Shown piece by piece: positions 8,943-16,467 of a DNA stretch of 64,000 bases; position 1 is the stretch's first letter; every line of letters starts with the position of its first letter. Both the position numbers and the translations under genes were made by a program. Location: the NCBI RefSeq assembly GCF_016239305.1, contig NZ_JAEHOQ010000004.1:62001-126000 (forward strand), given 5' to 3'. This stretch comes from Proteus vulgaris. Its GTDB lineage: Bacteria; Pseudomonadota; Gammaproteobacteria; Enterobacterales; Enterobacteriaceae. The notes below the pieces were generated by a model. That model was not told the DNA's origin. It did no database searches and was given only the letters and a program-made list of their open reading frames with translations.

Positions 8943-9979
8943 AATCTAAAAATAATGAGATTGTCTACCAATTGGGTACATGGTCTTGGCGCTTCTCTCT
9001 CAAAGATATTGTCATCGCTTTTATTCTGTTTTTTTTGATGATTTTTCTCGCTTTTTTTGCTCTGACAACCGGTAAGTTCCCCATCGAATTTTCTACGTTA
9101 ATAGATATTATTGTCGGGCAATCAGAAGGTGGTATTAAAGAAAAAATTGTAATGGATATCCGTTTACCTCGACTACTTACCGCAATGGGTGTTGGGGCCG
9201 CATTAGGTATTTCAGGCGCTATTTTCCAGTCAATTTCCCGCAATGTTTTGGGCTCACCCGATGTTATTGGCTTTACAACCGGGGCAGCAACAGGGGCATT
9301 ACTGCAAATCATTATTTTTAATGGAGCGGTTGTGGATATCGCTATTTCTACGTTAATAGGTGGAATGGCAACGGCATTAATCGTTTATCTGCTGTCATTA
9401 AAAAATGGTGTTATGTCCGGTTACACCATGATTTTAATCGGTATTGGCATCGGTGCCATTTTACATGCCTTTAATGGTTTATTGTTGGTAAAGGGCAATA
9501 TTGATAATGCCATTATGGCCAATCTTTGGCTTGCTGGTTCGTTAAATGCTCGTACTTGGTCGCATGTTTATCCTACTTTTATCGGTTTACTGCTGCTTGT
9601 TCCTCTCATTGTTTTTTATGCTAAATCACTCACTTTAATGGAAATGGGGGATGATATGGCACAACAATTAGGCGTCAATGTTGGCCGAGTAAGATGGGTG
9701 ATGATTTTTAGTGCGGTATTACTCGCTTCATTAGCGACTGCCAGCGCCGGACCGATTGCTTTTGTTGCACTCGCAGCACCTCAATTAGTGATCCGATTAA
9801 GCCACTCAGGAAAGCTACCCATCGTAGGCTCTGCACTAATGGGAGCACTTCTTTTGCTTTCTGCTGACGTATTGTCACAAAGCCTACCTATTGATGTCAC
9901 GATGCCCGTAGGTTTAATGACGGGTGTTATTGGCGGACTTTATTTGTTGTGGCTACTAACACGAAAATATAAAGCCTAG
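8939..9979 (+). CDS. FecCD-family iron-siderophore permease, FepG-like
   Basis: A 346-residue second permease subunit. I place the start at the ATG at 8939 that overlaps the previous stop, rather than an upstream TTG at 8921. Family marks are DIRLPRLL, ALGISGAIFQSISRNVLGSPDVIG and the C-terminal GPIAFVALAAPQL. It pairs with the FepD-like subunit and the ATPase encoded at 12351. The permease genes are separated from the ATPase gene by the receptor gene, which has its own Fur sites. Confidence 0.88.
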   Translation: MKSKNNEIVYQLGTWSWRFSLKDIVIAFILFFLMIFLAFFALTTGKFPIEFSTLIDIIVGQSEGGIKEKIVMDIRLPRLLTAMGVGAALGISGAIFQSISRNVLGSPDVIGFTTGAATGALLQIIIFNGAVVDIAISTLIGGMATALIVYLLSLKNGVMSGYTMILIGIGIGAILHAFNGLLLVKGNIDNAIMANLWLAGSLNARTWSHVYPTFIGLLLLVPLIVFYAKSLTLMEMGDDMAQQLGVNVGRVRWVMIFSAVLLASLATASAGPIAFVALAAPQLVIRLSHSGKLPIVGSALMGALLLLSADVLSQSLPIDVTMPVGLMTGVIGGLYLLWLLTRKYKA

Positions 9980-9982
9980 ACT

Positions 9983-10024
9983 GATAATGATTTTTATTAC
10001 GTATATATAATGATTATCATTTTA
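9983..10024 (+). promoter_or_regulatory. Two adjacent Fur-box-like sites before the siderophore receptor gene
   Basis: Site 1 (9983-10001) begins GATAATGAT and matches the 19-bp Fur consensus at about 14 positions. Site 2 (10006-10024), TATAATGATTATCATTTTA, matches at about 15 positions and contains the intact core AATGATTATCATT. They lie 160-200 bp upstream of the receptor start, suggesting a separate iron-repressed promoter. Confidence 0.7.
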
Positions 10025-10185
10025 TATAATGTTAATGAATAATAATAAATAAAGTAAATATTTATCAACTTATGGATGAGTGAAAAGGATGGTCGCCAAA
10101 AAGACTTATTAAATTTTTAGGATGTAATGTGGGTATTTTATAAATCGTCTAATGGCATGCTCTATGGCATGAAAGGTATAGACTT

Positions 10186-12267
10186 ATGTCTGCTGTTCTT
10201 ACTCTACGCGCTAAAAAAGCCACAATAACAACACTTGTACAAGTGGCTTTATTAGGAACGCTATGTATTGCGGTTCCTTATGTAAATGCACAAGAAATAG
10301 AAAAAACATCAAGGCTACAAGATAACAAAAAACACGATGAAAAAGTGGATGTGTTAATTGTAACGGGTGAGAAACTCAATAAATCTATTTATGACACCGG
10401 CTCAAGTGTCACAGTGTATGATGCGAAAAAAATAGAAGCTATTCCAAATGCGGATGTGAATACATTACTGCAAATGACACCGAATATTGTTGATAATGGG
10501 AATAGCAATGCTTTACCCGCTATTCGGGGTGTTGATGGTTCAGGGCCAGCACAAGGAGCAATTGCTTTTTTAGGCGGTACTCGCCCAAGAGTTAACTTCT
10601 CTGTTGATGGACGCTCATTTACCTATAATGAATTTGGTTATGGCGCTCAATCGTTATGGGATGTGAATACCGTTGAAATTTTCCGTGATCCGCAAAGTTA
10701 TGTGCAAGGTCGAAATGCTATTGCTGGTGCAATTTTGGTGAAAACTCAAGATCCAACATTCTATTGGGAAAATGCAGTAAAACTGGGGGCGGGGCAGCAA
10801 GATCTTCGTGAATATGCCGTGATGACTTCTGGGCCACTGATTGAAGATAAATTAGCGTTTCGTTTTACTGCAGAAAGACAAGAGCGTGAAAGCTTTGTGC
10901 ATATGGATAAATACTCTCCGACAGGTGATCCGCGAGATATTCACTCCAATACATTTCGCGGAAAACTGCTCTATGACTCTTTAGATAATCCTGACTTTAA
11001 AGCCAAGCTAACAGTCAGCCATCTTGATAGTCGATCACCGCAAAATGAAGCTAATATGGCGAGCAATCTTGCACCGAATGCAGCATCACGCTTCCGTCCT
11101 GTGATTAAACGTAAAACAACCAGTGGTATTTTAAATACCACATGGGAAGCGAATGACAATTTAAGTGTTGAAAACACTCTGATTTATACTGACTTTTCAA
11201 CACGTCGCTTAACAGAAGCACAAAGCCCTCGTGCAGATATTGATGCTAAAGAATTTGAATTTGAACCTATGCTCCGTTTTAAAACGGACAGTGAAGCATT
11301 AAGCGGGATTTTTGGTCTACGTTATTTCCATGCTAAACAAGATGAATTTGTGAATATCTTTGGTGGCAGTTATTTTGATGATAAAACAGAAACAGCTTCC
11401 GCTTATGGTTCATTAACTTACGCACTATTTCCTAAAATTGATGTCACGTTATCCGGGCGTTTTGAACGGGAGCACCATACTCGTAACGGGGGGAGTGCGA
11501 CTGTTGCTATCGATTTTGATGAAACCTATAACACTTTCTTACCTAAAGCGGATATTGCATGGAAACCGGGTGTGAATCAAACCGTCGGTTTTGCGGTAGG
11601 GCGTGGTTATAACGGAGGGGGTGCCGGCGTGACGATTGGTAAGCCAATTGTCACTTATGTTTATTCCCCAGAATATGTGTGGAACTATAGCCTTTATACA
11701 CGTAATAGCCTGCTTGACAACAAATTAAGTGTGATGACGAATTTGTTCTATAACGACTATAAAGATATGCAATTACCTTTCTATTTGGGGCCAAATTCTT
11801 CCACTATTCGCAATGCGAAAAAAGTAGAAACTTACGGTGCGGAATTAACGGTGGCTTATCAACCAATAGACTCCCTTGAATTAAATACAGGTGTCGGTTT
11901 ATTAAAAACCAAAATTAAAGACTTTGGTAATAGTGGTATTGAAGGCAAAGAGCTGGCTCGTGCGCCAAGTTACACGGCGAATGTCGGTGCTAAATATCAA
12001 TTAACTCAGGCTATGGATATTAGCGGTAATGTTCAGTTCTCGGGTGATTATTTCTCTAATGCGAATAATGCGGATAGTGGAAAAGTCGATAGTTTTTGGT
12101 TAGCCAATTTACAGCTTGGATATAACTTTAAATGGGGTAGAACAACGTTATTTGCTCAGAATTTATTTGATTCAGATAAACGAATTCTTATTCCAGATAA
12201 TAATAAAGATACCGCTATTTATCAGCGCCCACGTATGATCGGTGCTTCAGTAGAAGTTCGTTTCTAA
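10186..12267 (+). CDS. TonB-dependent siderophore receptor
   Basis: A 693-residue outer-membrane receptor. A signal peptide ends near residue 35 (VNAQ). A classical TonB box (DVLIVTGEK) lies near residues 55-63. The plug domain (about 65-180) holds LLQMTPNI, AIRGVDG and EIFRDPQS-VQGRNAIAGAI. The barrel ends with a terminal Phe (VEVRF). It lies inside an ABC uptake set, so it should import the ferric siderophore used by the FepB-, FepD-, FepG- and FepC-like proteins. It is shorter than FepA and does not look like FepA in its plug, so the actual siderophore is uncertain. No siderophore biosynthesis gene is visible, so it may use a xenosiderophore. Confidence 0.85.
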   Translation: MSAVLTLRAKKATITTLVQVALLGTLCIAVPYVNAQEIEKTSRLQDNKKHDEKVDVLIVTGEKLNKSIYDTGSSVTVYDAKKIEAIPNADVNTLLQMTPNIVDNGNSNALPAIRGVDGSGPAQGAIAFLGGTRPRVNFSVDGRSFTYNEFGYGAQSLWDVNTVEIFRDPQSYVQGRNAIAGAILVKTQDPTFYWENAVKLGAGQQDLREYAVMTSGPLIEDKLAFRFTAERQERESFVHMDKYSPTGDPRDIHSNTFRGKLLYDSLDNPDFKAKLTVSHLDSRSPQNEANMASNLAPNAASRFRPVIKRKTTSGILNTTWEANDNLSVENTLIYTDFSTRRLTEAQSPRADIDAKEFEFEPMLRFKTDSEALSGIFGLRYFHAKQDEFVNIFGGSYFDDKTETASAYGSLTYALFPKIDVTLSGRFEREHHTRNGGSATVAIDFDETYNTFLPKADIAWKPGVNQTVGFAVGRGYNGGGAGVTIGKPIVTYVYSPEYVWNYSLYTRNSLLDNKLSVMTNLFYNDYKDMQLPFYLGPNSSTIRNAKKVETYGAELTVAYQPIDSLELNTGVGLLKTKIKDFGNSGIEGKELARAPSYTANVGAKYQLTQAMDISGNVQFSGDYFSNANNADSGKVDSFWLANLQLGYNFKWGRTTLFAQNLFDSDKRILIPDNNKDTAIYQRPRMIGASVEVRF

Positions 12268-12282
12268 ATATAAATCACAGAA

Positions 12283-12311
12283 AAGGGTGATGTTAACTTA
12301 TCATCACCCTT
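12283..12311 (+). terminator. Hairpin between receptor and ATPase genes
   Basis: AAGGGTGATG (12283-12292) and CATCACCCTT (12302-12311) form a perfect 10-bp stem with a 9-nt loop. The following sequence is T-rich but interrupted (ATTTTATCT), so it may terminate only partly and let some transcripts reach the ATPase gene 40 bp on. Confidence 0.65.
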
Positions 12312-12350
12312 ATTTTATCTAATGTGATAATTCAATAAAAAGATAATGTT

Positions 12351-13130
12351 ATGCACAATAGCCGATTACAGACACACTGTTTAACGTTGGGATATCAACA
12401 AACAACGATTTGCCAAGATATTTCTCTTTCTATTCCTGATAAAAAAGTCACCGTCATTATTGGTCCTAATGGTTGTGGTAAATCAACGTTATTGCGCAGC
12501 TTGTGTTGTTTATTAAAACCATTATCAGGTCATGTTTCATTAGATGGACAGCCTTTAACTGCATTGCCAACTAAAAAGTTAGCTCGTCAAATCGCGTTAT
12601 TACCACAAACGATGCAAGCACCTTCGGGGATCACTGTAGCTAATTTAGTTGCAAGAGGGCGATTTCCTCACCAAAGCTTTATGCATCAATGGAGCAGAGA
12701 AGACAAGTTAGCCGTAGAAACGGCAATGAAAGAGACCGGAATAGTTGAATTTGCAGATAAAACGGTAGATTCATTATCTGGAGGACAAAGACAACGGGTT
12801 TGGGTTGCGATGGTATTAGCGCAACAAGCGGAGATTTTGCTGTTAGATGAGCCAACAACATATTTGGATATTGCTTATCAAATAGAATTACTGAATATCT
12901 TTCGAAAGCTTAATCAACAACAAGGGCGTACTGTCGTTGCTGTTTTACATGATTTAAACCAAGCTTGTCGTTACGCAGATAACCTAGTGGTCATGGTAAA
13001 AGGTCAAATTATTGCACAGGGCCAGCCACAATCTATTATTAATGAGGCATTAATAAAACAAGTTTTTGATTTAGAATGTAAAATTATTTCCGATCCTATT
13101 GTTGGAACACCAATGATAGTACCTTGCTAA
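12351..13130 (+). CDS. ABC transporter ATPase for iron-siderophore import, FepC-like
   Basis: A 259-residue ATPase. Walker A is GPNGCGKST (near residue 40), the signature is LSGGQRQR (near 144), Walker B is ILLLDEPTTYLD (near 164), and the switch His follows in LHDLNQA. The spacing fits the FepC/FhuC/FecE class. It powers the two FecCD permeases encoded upstream. It ends the siderophore cluster, followed by a bidirectional terminator. Confidence 0.9.
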   Translation: MHNSRLQTHCLTLGYQQTTICQDISLSIPDKKVTVIIGPNGCGKSTLLRSLCCLLKPLSGHVSLDGQPLTALPTKKLARQIALLPQTMQAPSGITVANLVARGRFPHQSFMHQWSREDKLAVETAMKETGIVEFADKTVDSLSGGQRQRVWVAMVLAQQAEILLLDEPTTYLDIAYQIELLNIFRKLNQQQGRTVVAVLHDLNQACRYADNLVVMVKGQIIAQGQPQSIINEALIKQVFDLECKIISDPIVGTPMIVPC

Positions 13131-13148
13131 CTTATTGTTGAGCAATAA

Positions 13149-13182
13149 AAAAGCGGCTTTAGTGTGACTAAATACCGCTTTT
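13149..13182. terminator. Bidirectional terminator between convergent genes
   Basis: AAAAGCGG (13149-13156) pairs with CCGCTTTT (13175-13182), with an inner TTTAG/CTAAA stem. It sits between the plus-strand ATPase gene and the minus-strand DUF1097 gene, and has A and T tracts on both sides. Confidence 0.75.
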
Positions 13183-13205
13183 CGATTTGGGTTAGCATAA
13201 ATAAA

Positions 13206-13667
13206 TTACGCTGTTTTGGGCCATTTATTGGCAACCCAAATTCCACTCATTTTCATTGCATAACCAAATAAAACACCCACGATTAGTGAAGGGATGGTTT
13301 GAGTGAGATCGCCTTGCGCAGCAAAAATGGTGCATGCTCCAATAAAAGTGCCGGGAATATAAGCAAGTAAGGCGCTTTTAGCTTGAATGCACATTACAAA
13401 GGCAATAACACCCGTTACGGCATAGCCGAAAACAGAAATATCATTAAAAATCTGGCTACCATAAATAATGGCTAATGCCCAAATTACGCCACTCATAATG
13501 GTTGCTATTGTGACCGCTAATCCTTTAATGCCTTCCTTAGGATAAGCAAAATAAGCGGTACAACCTAAAAAGCCAGCCCAGCTTAATAAACCAAATTGAT
13601 TAGCAATAAATGCCCAAATGGCAGAAAGAATGCCTGTTGTCAGCGCAGTAAAATAAAGCGTTCTCAC
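13206..13667 (-). CDS. DUF1097 family inner-membrane protein
   Basis: A 153-residue very hydrophobic protein with four to five predicted membrane segments (for example LTTGILSAIWAFIANQFGL near 9-27 and the Gly-rich GYAVTGVIAFVMC near 81-93). Its length and motif order resemble DUF1097 proteins such as E. coli YcdZ. No reaction is established for the family. A LacI/PurR-type palindrome lies about 165 bp upstream. It stands alone on the minus strand. Confidence 0.7.
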   Translation of the reverse strand: MRTLYFTALTTGILSAIWAFIANQFGLLSWAGFLGCTAYFAYPKEGIKGLAVTIATIMSGVIWALAIIYGSQIFNDISVFGYAVTGVIAFVMCIQAKSALLAYIPGTFIGACTIFAAQGDLTQTIPSLIVGVLFGYAMKMSGIWVANKWPKTA

Positions 13668-14019
13668 GATAGACTCTTAAATATAAGGGGGATATTTACC
13701 CAGTTAACTAAAGGCGAAGTTTAACATTGTCATTAGTTAATTTACTATATTTAGATCATTAAACATCATCATTTAAATACATATTTTTTCTATATGTAAA
13801 ATCTATTTTTCTTTAAAAAAAAGAAAAAGACAATGTAAACGATTGCGTATTGGAATCATGATTAAATAAAAAATAACTAGGTCTATTATTCAATATTTAT
13901 TATTAATAGTTTAATTAAAAAATAGTATTAAATAATATAAAAGTAAAAAAGTTAAGTAATTTATCTTACTCTTTTTGAAAAATTTTATTTCTTAAGTTTA
14001 ATCGTAATGCATTTAACTT
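13668..14019. other. AT-rich intergenic region upstream of the DUF1097 gene
   Basis: About 350 bp without a credible gene. Apart from the LacI/PurR-type site at 13833-13848 I see only AT-rich sequence. It lies between the divergent 5' end of the DUF1097 gene and the 3' end of hipA. Confidence 0.6.
13833..13848. promoter_or_regulatory. PurR/LacI-family operator-like palindrome
   Basis: ATGTAAACGATTGCGT fits the PurR consensus (A-N-G-C-A-A-N-C-G-N-T-T-N-C-N-T) at every specified base except one (T for C at position 4). The central CG with flanking AA and TT is typical of the LacI/PurR family. The distance to the start codon (about 165 bp) is long. Confidence 0.45.
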
Positions 14020-14067
14020 TTACCTGCTATAGCCGTTAAATTCAGAATTACACGCTATAGCAGGTAA
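14020..14067. repeat. Two hipB-operator-like palindromes just beyond the 3' end of hipA
   Basis: TTACCTGCTATAGCCGTTAA (14020-14039) and TTACACGCTATAGCAGGTAA (14048-14067) share the core GCTATAGC. Their centres are exactly 28 bp apart. They match the five palindromes upstream of hipB and lie 5 bp outside the hipA stop codon. Confidence 0.8.
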
Positions 14068-14071
14068 GCAG

Positions 14072-15385
14072 CTAAATATTAGCTAATCTAATAGCACGTG
14101 CTTTCATTCCATCCAATATTGTATTGCTAATCTCAGAAGGGAAATTGTCGGGTAGTTGCTGTTTTACGCGTTGTATGACATCGTCCATTTCTTGATAAAA
14201 ATAATGAAGAATATCGCTCATCAATGAAGGATCGAAACCGACAGCTTCAGCTGTTTGGTAAAAATGGCGAGGGAAAATTTGTTCTATTGCGTATTTTTTA
14301 CCTCGGCTTGCTTTTAATCCCATAGCAAGTTTTGCATCTCGTGGATTAAGTCCTCTTCCTCCGAAATTGGGATAGATAGACATAATGTCATAAAGAGGAG
14401 TGAGATGGAAACGTCCTTCTTGGTTGATAAAAACAGAAAAATTCTTTGCATGTCCATCTGTTGCAGCCAAAAGCCAAAATAGCACTTGCGCCTTCATAAA
14501 ATGAAAACGATCTTGATCGGCATTTGATGAGCCAAGTAAATATTTCATAATATCGATAATGCCAGGCCCTCCTTCATTTTCATATTTTAGAGCAGAAGGT
14601 ATATTTAAAATTTGGCAAAAATCTTCTTGAGGTAAACGTATTATCCACGATTTATCTGATGAATATTTTCTATCAAAACGTTCTACAGCAAGCGCTTTAA
14701 TATTTTTTGTTTTAATAATAGAGCAGTGAGGGACGGGAAGATCAAATTCTTTGGCAATTAAGGTACAAAGATACTCATTTTCTACACTATTGGATAAATC
14801 CATTGTATAAGAATGACTTTCAATAACGCCAATTGGCAGTTTAATAATGTGGGTAGTGGGTGTGTTATTATGTGGTACGCACCAATGATTATCTTTTAAA
14901 AGTAACGCGGTTTTTTCTTGTGCTCCAGCGATGGAAATTCTGAAATCAGTATATTCTTCAAGCATACCGAGTGGAGTATTGGATTGATATCCTAGTAGAA
15001 TTCTCTCAAGCTCAGTATCATCGAGTTTGTGATATGCTATTTTTTTGATATTCGCGGGCGTACTGCCACTAGGAAGTAACCTTAATGCACCAACAGTATC
15101 TGCACCGATAGCCGCTAATAGATCAAAGGGTTGACTTGAGTTCGCATTATAGCGACTCACAATACGATTTCTAATTTCAGTATTATCAGGTAACAGATTA
15201 TCAAAGAAATTATAGACACAGTCTCCTTGATATTCTTGAAGTTGTAATGGCATCGAAAGAGAGATAGGACGACTTCCTAGTTGATTAACCCAATCTTCAG
15301 CATATTGGAATGAATGCGCACCTGAGCTTTTTTTAGTAAAAATGCCCACATAGTATTCATTCATATATACATCAAGACTCGCCAT
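14072..15385 (-). CDS. hipA: HipA serine/threonine kinase toxin
   Basis: A 437-residue HipA kinase, close to the E. coli length (440). The activation-loop serine that autophosphorylates is S151 (FRISIAGAQEKTAL). Catalytic Asp is D310 (ATDGHAKNFS) and the Mg-binding Asp is D333 (PLYDIMS), one residue offset from E. coli S150, D309 and D332. All are intact, so the toxin is probably active. In E. coli, HipA phosphorylates GltX and triggers growth arrest and persistence. Its ATG directly follows the hipB stop (TAA-ATG), so translation is coupled. It lies next to the mnmE 3' end, as described for Proteus mirabilis. Confidence 0.92.
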   Translation of the reverse strand: MASLDVYMNEYYVGIFTKKSSGAHSFQYAEDWVNQLGSRPISLSMPLQLQEYQGDCVYNFFDNLLPDNTEIRNRIVSRYNANSSQPFDLLAAIGADTVGALRLLPSGSTPANIKKIAYHKLDDTELERILLGYQSNTPLGMLEEYTDFRISIAGAQEKTALLLKDNHWCVPHNNTPTTHIIKLPIGVIESHSYTMDLSNSVENEYLCTLIAKEFDLPVPHCSIIKTKNIKALAVERFDRKYSSDKSWIIRLPQEDFCQILNIPSALKYENEGGPGIIDIMKYLLGSSNADQDRFHFMKAQVLFWLLAATDGHAKNFSVFINQEGRFHLTPLYDIMSIYPNFGGRGLNPRDAKLAMGLKASRGKKYAIEQIFPRHFYQTAEAVGFDPSLMSDILHYFYQEMDDVIQRVKQQLPDNFPSEISNTILDGMKARAIRLANI

Positions 15386-15643
15386 TTACCACTCCTCCTT
15401 CCACTCACTTTTGTGTGCTAAATTATTTTTAGCATCTTTAGGATGAATTTCCATCTCTAAATTTAGTGCGGAGAGTAGTTTGAAAAAAGTTTCTAGTTTG
15501 GTGGAATTAGGATTAAGTTCAAAATTGGACACGGTATCTTGTCGGATCCCTACTTTTTGGGCAACTTTACTTTGAGACAGTTTTTTTGTTAATCGGACAT
15601 CCTTTAGATGTACGCTGAGTTGATAGGCGTTAATTATAATCAT
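15386..15643 (-). CDS. hipB: HipB antitoxin and autorepressor
   Basis: An 85-residue XRE-type helix-turn-helix protein (about residues 10-65, with QKVGIRQDTVSNFE as the recognition region) followed by a C-terminal tail ending in Trp, as in HipB. HipB binds HipA and represses the operon by binding palindromes. The five phased palindromes begin only 7 bp upstream of its start codon, and two more lie after hipA. It is the first gene of the operon. Confidence 0.9.
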   Translation of the reverse strand: MIIINAYQLSVHLKDVRLTKKLSQSKVAQKVGIRQDTVSNFELNPNSTKLETFFKLLSALNLEMEIHPKDAKNNLAHKSEWKEEW

Positions 15644-15649
15644 TATCTT

Positions 15650-15781
15650 CTACCGGTTATAGGCGTTAACATCTAATATACCTGTTATAACGTGTAGATC
15701 AAGATCTAATGGTTATAGCGTGTAGAATTAAAACTACCTGCTATAACCGGTAAGTTAAAATTTACACGGTATAGCGGGTTA
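15650..15781 (-). promoter_or_regulatory. Array of five HipB operator palindromes at exact 28-bp spacing
   Basis: Five 20-bp sites centred on TATA occur at 15650-15669, 15678-15697, 15706-15725, 15734-15753 and 15762-15781. Their centres are each 28 bp apart. The best is CTACCTGCTATAACCGGTAA (15734-15753). The shared pattern is YTACC-N-GYTATARC-N-GGTAA. The array covers the hipB promoter region. Binding by HipB or HipAB is inferred from operon context. Confidence 0.85.
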
Positions 15782-15948
15782 ATACAGAAGCTGGAAAATC
15801 TAGCTGTGTTACTCATAACCTCGGCTGACGTTTAGTCTTATAAAGACCAAGCTTATTTTTTAACACTTCATAGGGGGAGTTACCAGCATGGGCTGACCGT
15901 CAAAGGCGTCGTAGTTCGTCTTAGAACGGGAAGCTTTTATGGGTGCTA
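15782..15948. other. Short unassigned stretch between hip operators and RES remnant
   Basis: No gene, repeat or terminator is recognisable. Base composition (for example GGGGGAG and GGCTGACCG) is less AT-rich than the neighbourhood, which would fit debris of a transferred element, but no insertion sequence can be named. Confidence 0.4.
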
Positions 15949-16227
15949 CTATGAGTTGAAGATAGGTAGATCTGGGGAGGGAGAAACATGTTTTCTCGGT
16001 TCTCTTAAATCAACAATAATTAGTACTGCTGGGATTTCAAACTCAGCTACCGTTGCTATTTCACCAGTGTGCGGTCTAATCTCAGAGATCGCTGTATCTG
16101 GCATTGATCCTAAATATAAATATGGAATACCTGTTGGGTTCGCTCGCCCATGATTAGCATATCGATTTGGAGGTGCTCCCATATCTTCATTTATTGTTGT
16201 AATGAGTTTTTCAAGTGCCTGACCGAA
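15949..16227 (-). pseudogene. Remnant of a RES-domain toxin (NAD-consuming family)
   Basis: The minus strand encodes an intact RES core: MGAPPNRYANHGRANPTGIP, then YLYLGS, TAISEIRPHTGE and VAEFEI-VLIIVDLREP. RES toxins act on NAD and are usually paired with an XRE antitoxin. Here the frame is open only from 16227 (just after a TAA) to a stop at 15949. The N-terminal part and the C-terminal third (which normally carries the LPTQYLCE-like segment) are missing or out of frame. No antitoxin gene remains. It is therefore a decayed gene. Confidence 0.75.
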
Positions 16228-16387
16228 TTAAAAGTGCCATACTTCATCTCAACAGTGTGTCCATTCGATGTGATTTTTAGCTCAAAAAACAAACAATTAC
16301 ATTCGAGGAATTTAAAGATGGGCATAATCAGGACACAAAAATCACGTATAAACTCGCACGGCGATGGACCAGTACAGAAAGTAAAAG

Positions 16388-16414
16388 CTCGCATTAACAT
16401 GTAGTTAATGCGAG
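16388..16414 (-). terminator. Rho-independent terminator after mnmE
   Basis: CTCGCATTAA (16388-16397) and TTAATGCGAG (16405-16414) form a perfect 10-bp stem with a 7-nt loop. Read on the minus strand it is followed by CTTTTAC, so it serves mnmE, whose stop lies 36 bp upstream. Confidence 0.75.
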
Positions 16415-16449
16415 TTAGTGAACGTTCTCAGGCTAGGATAGACTAAAAC

Positions 16450-16467
16450 TTATTTCCCAATACAAAA
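16450..16467 (-). other. Unoccupied attB-like site for SGI1/PGI-type genomic islands (3' end of mnmE)
   Basis: On the minus strand the last 18 bases of mnmE read TTTTGTATTGGGAAATAA. This matches the known SGI1 attB at the 3' end of trmE at 16 of 18 positions. No second copy or island integrase follows, and hipBA lies just beyond, as in island-free Proteus mirabilis. Confidence 0.65.

Noticed and set aside
16191-16400. 69-codon minus-strand open frame upstream of the RES remnant
   Set aside because: It may contain frameshifted RES-upstream sequence, but no domain is recognisable and it overlaps the mnmE terminator, so I do not call a gene.
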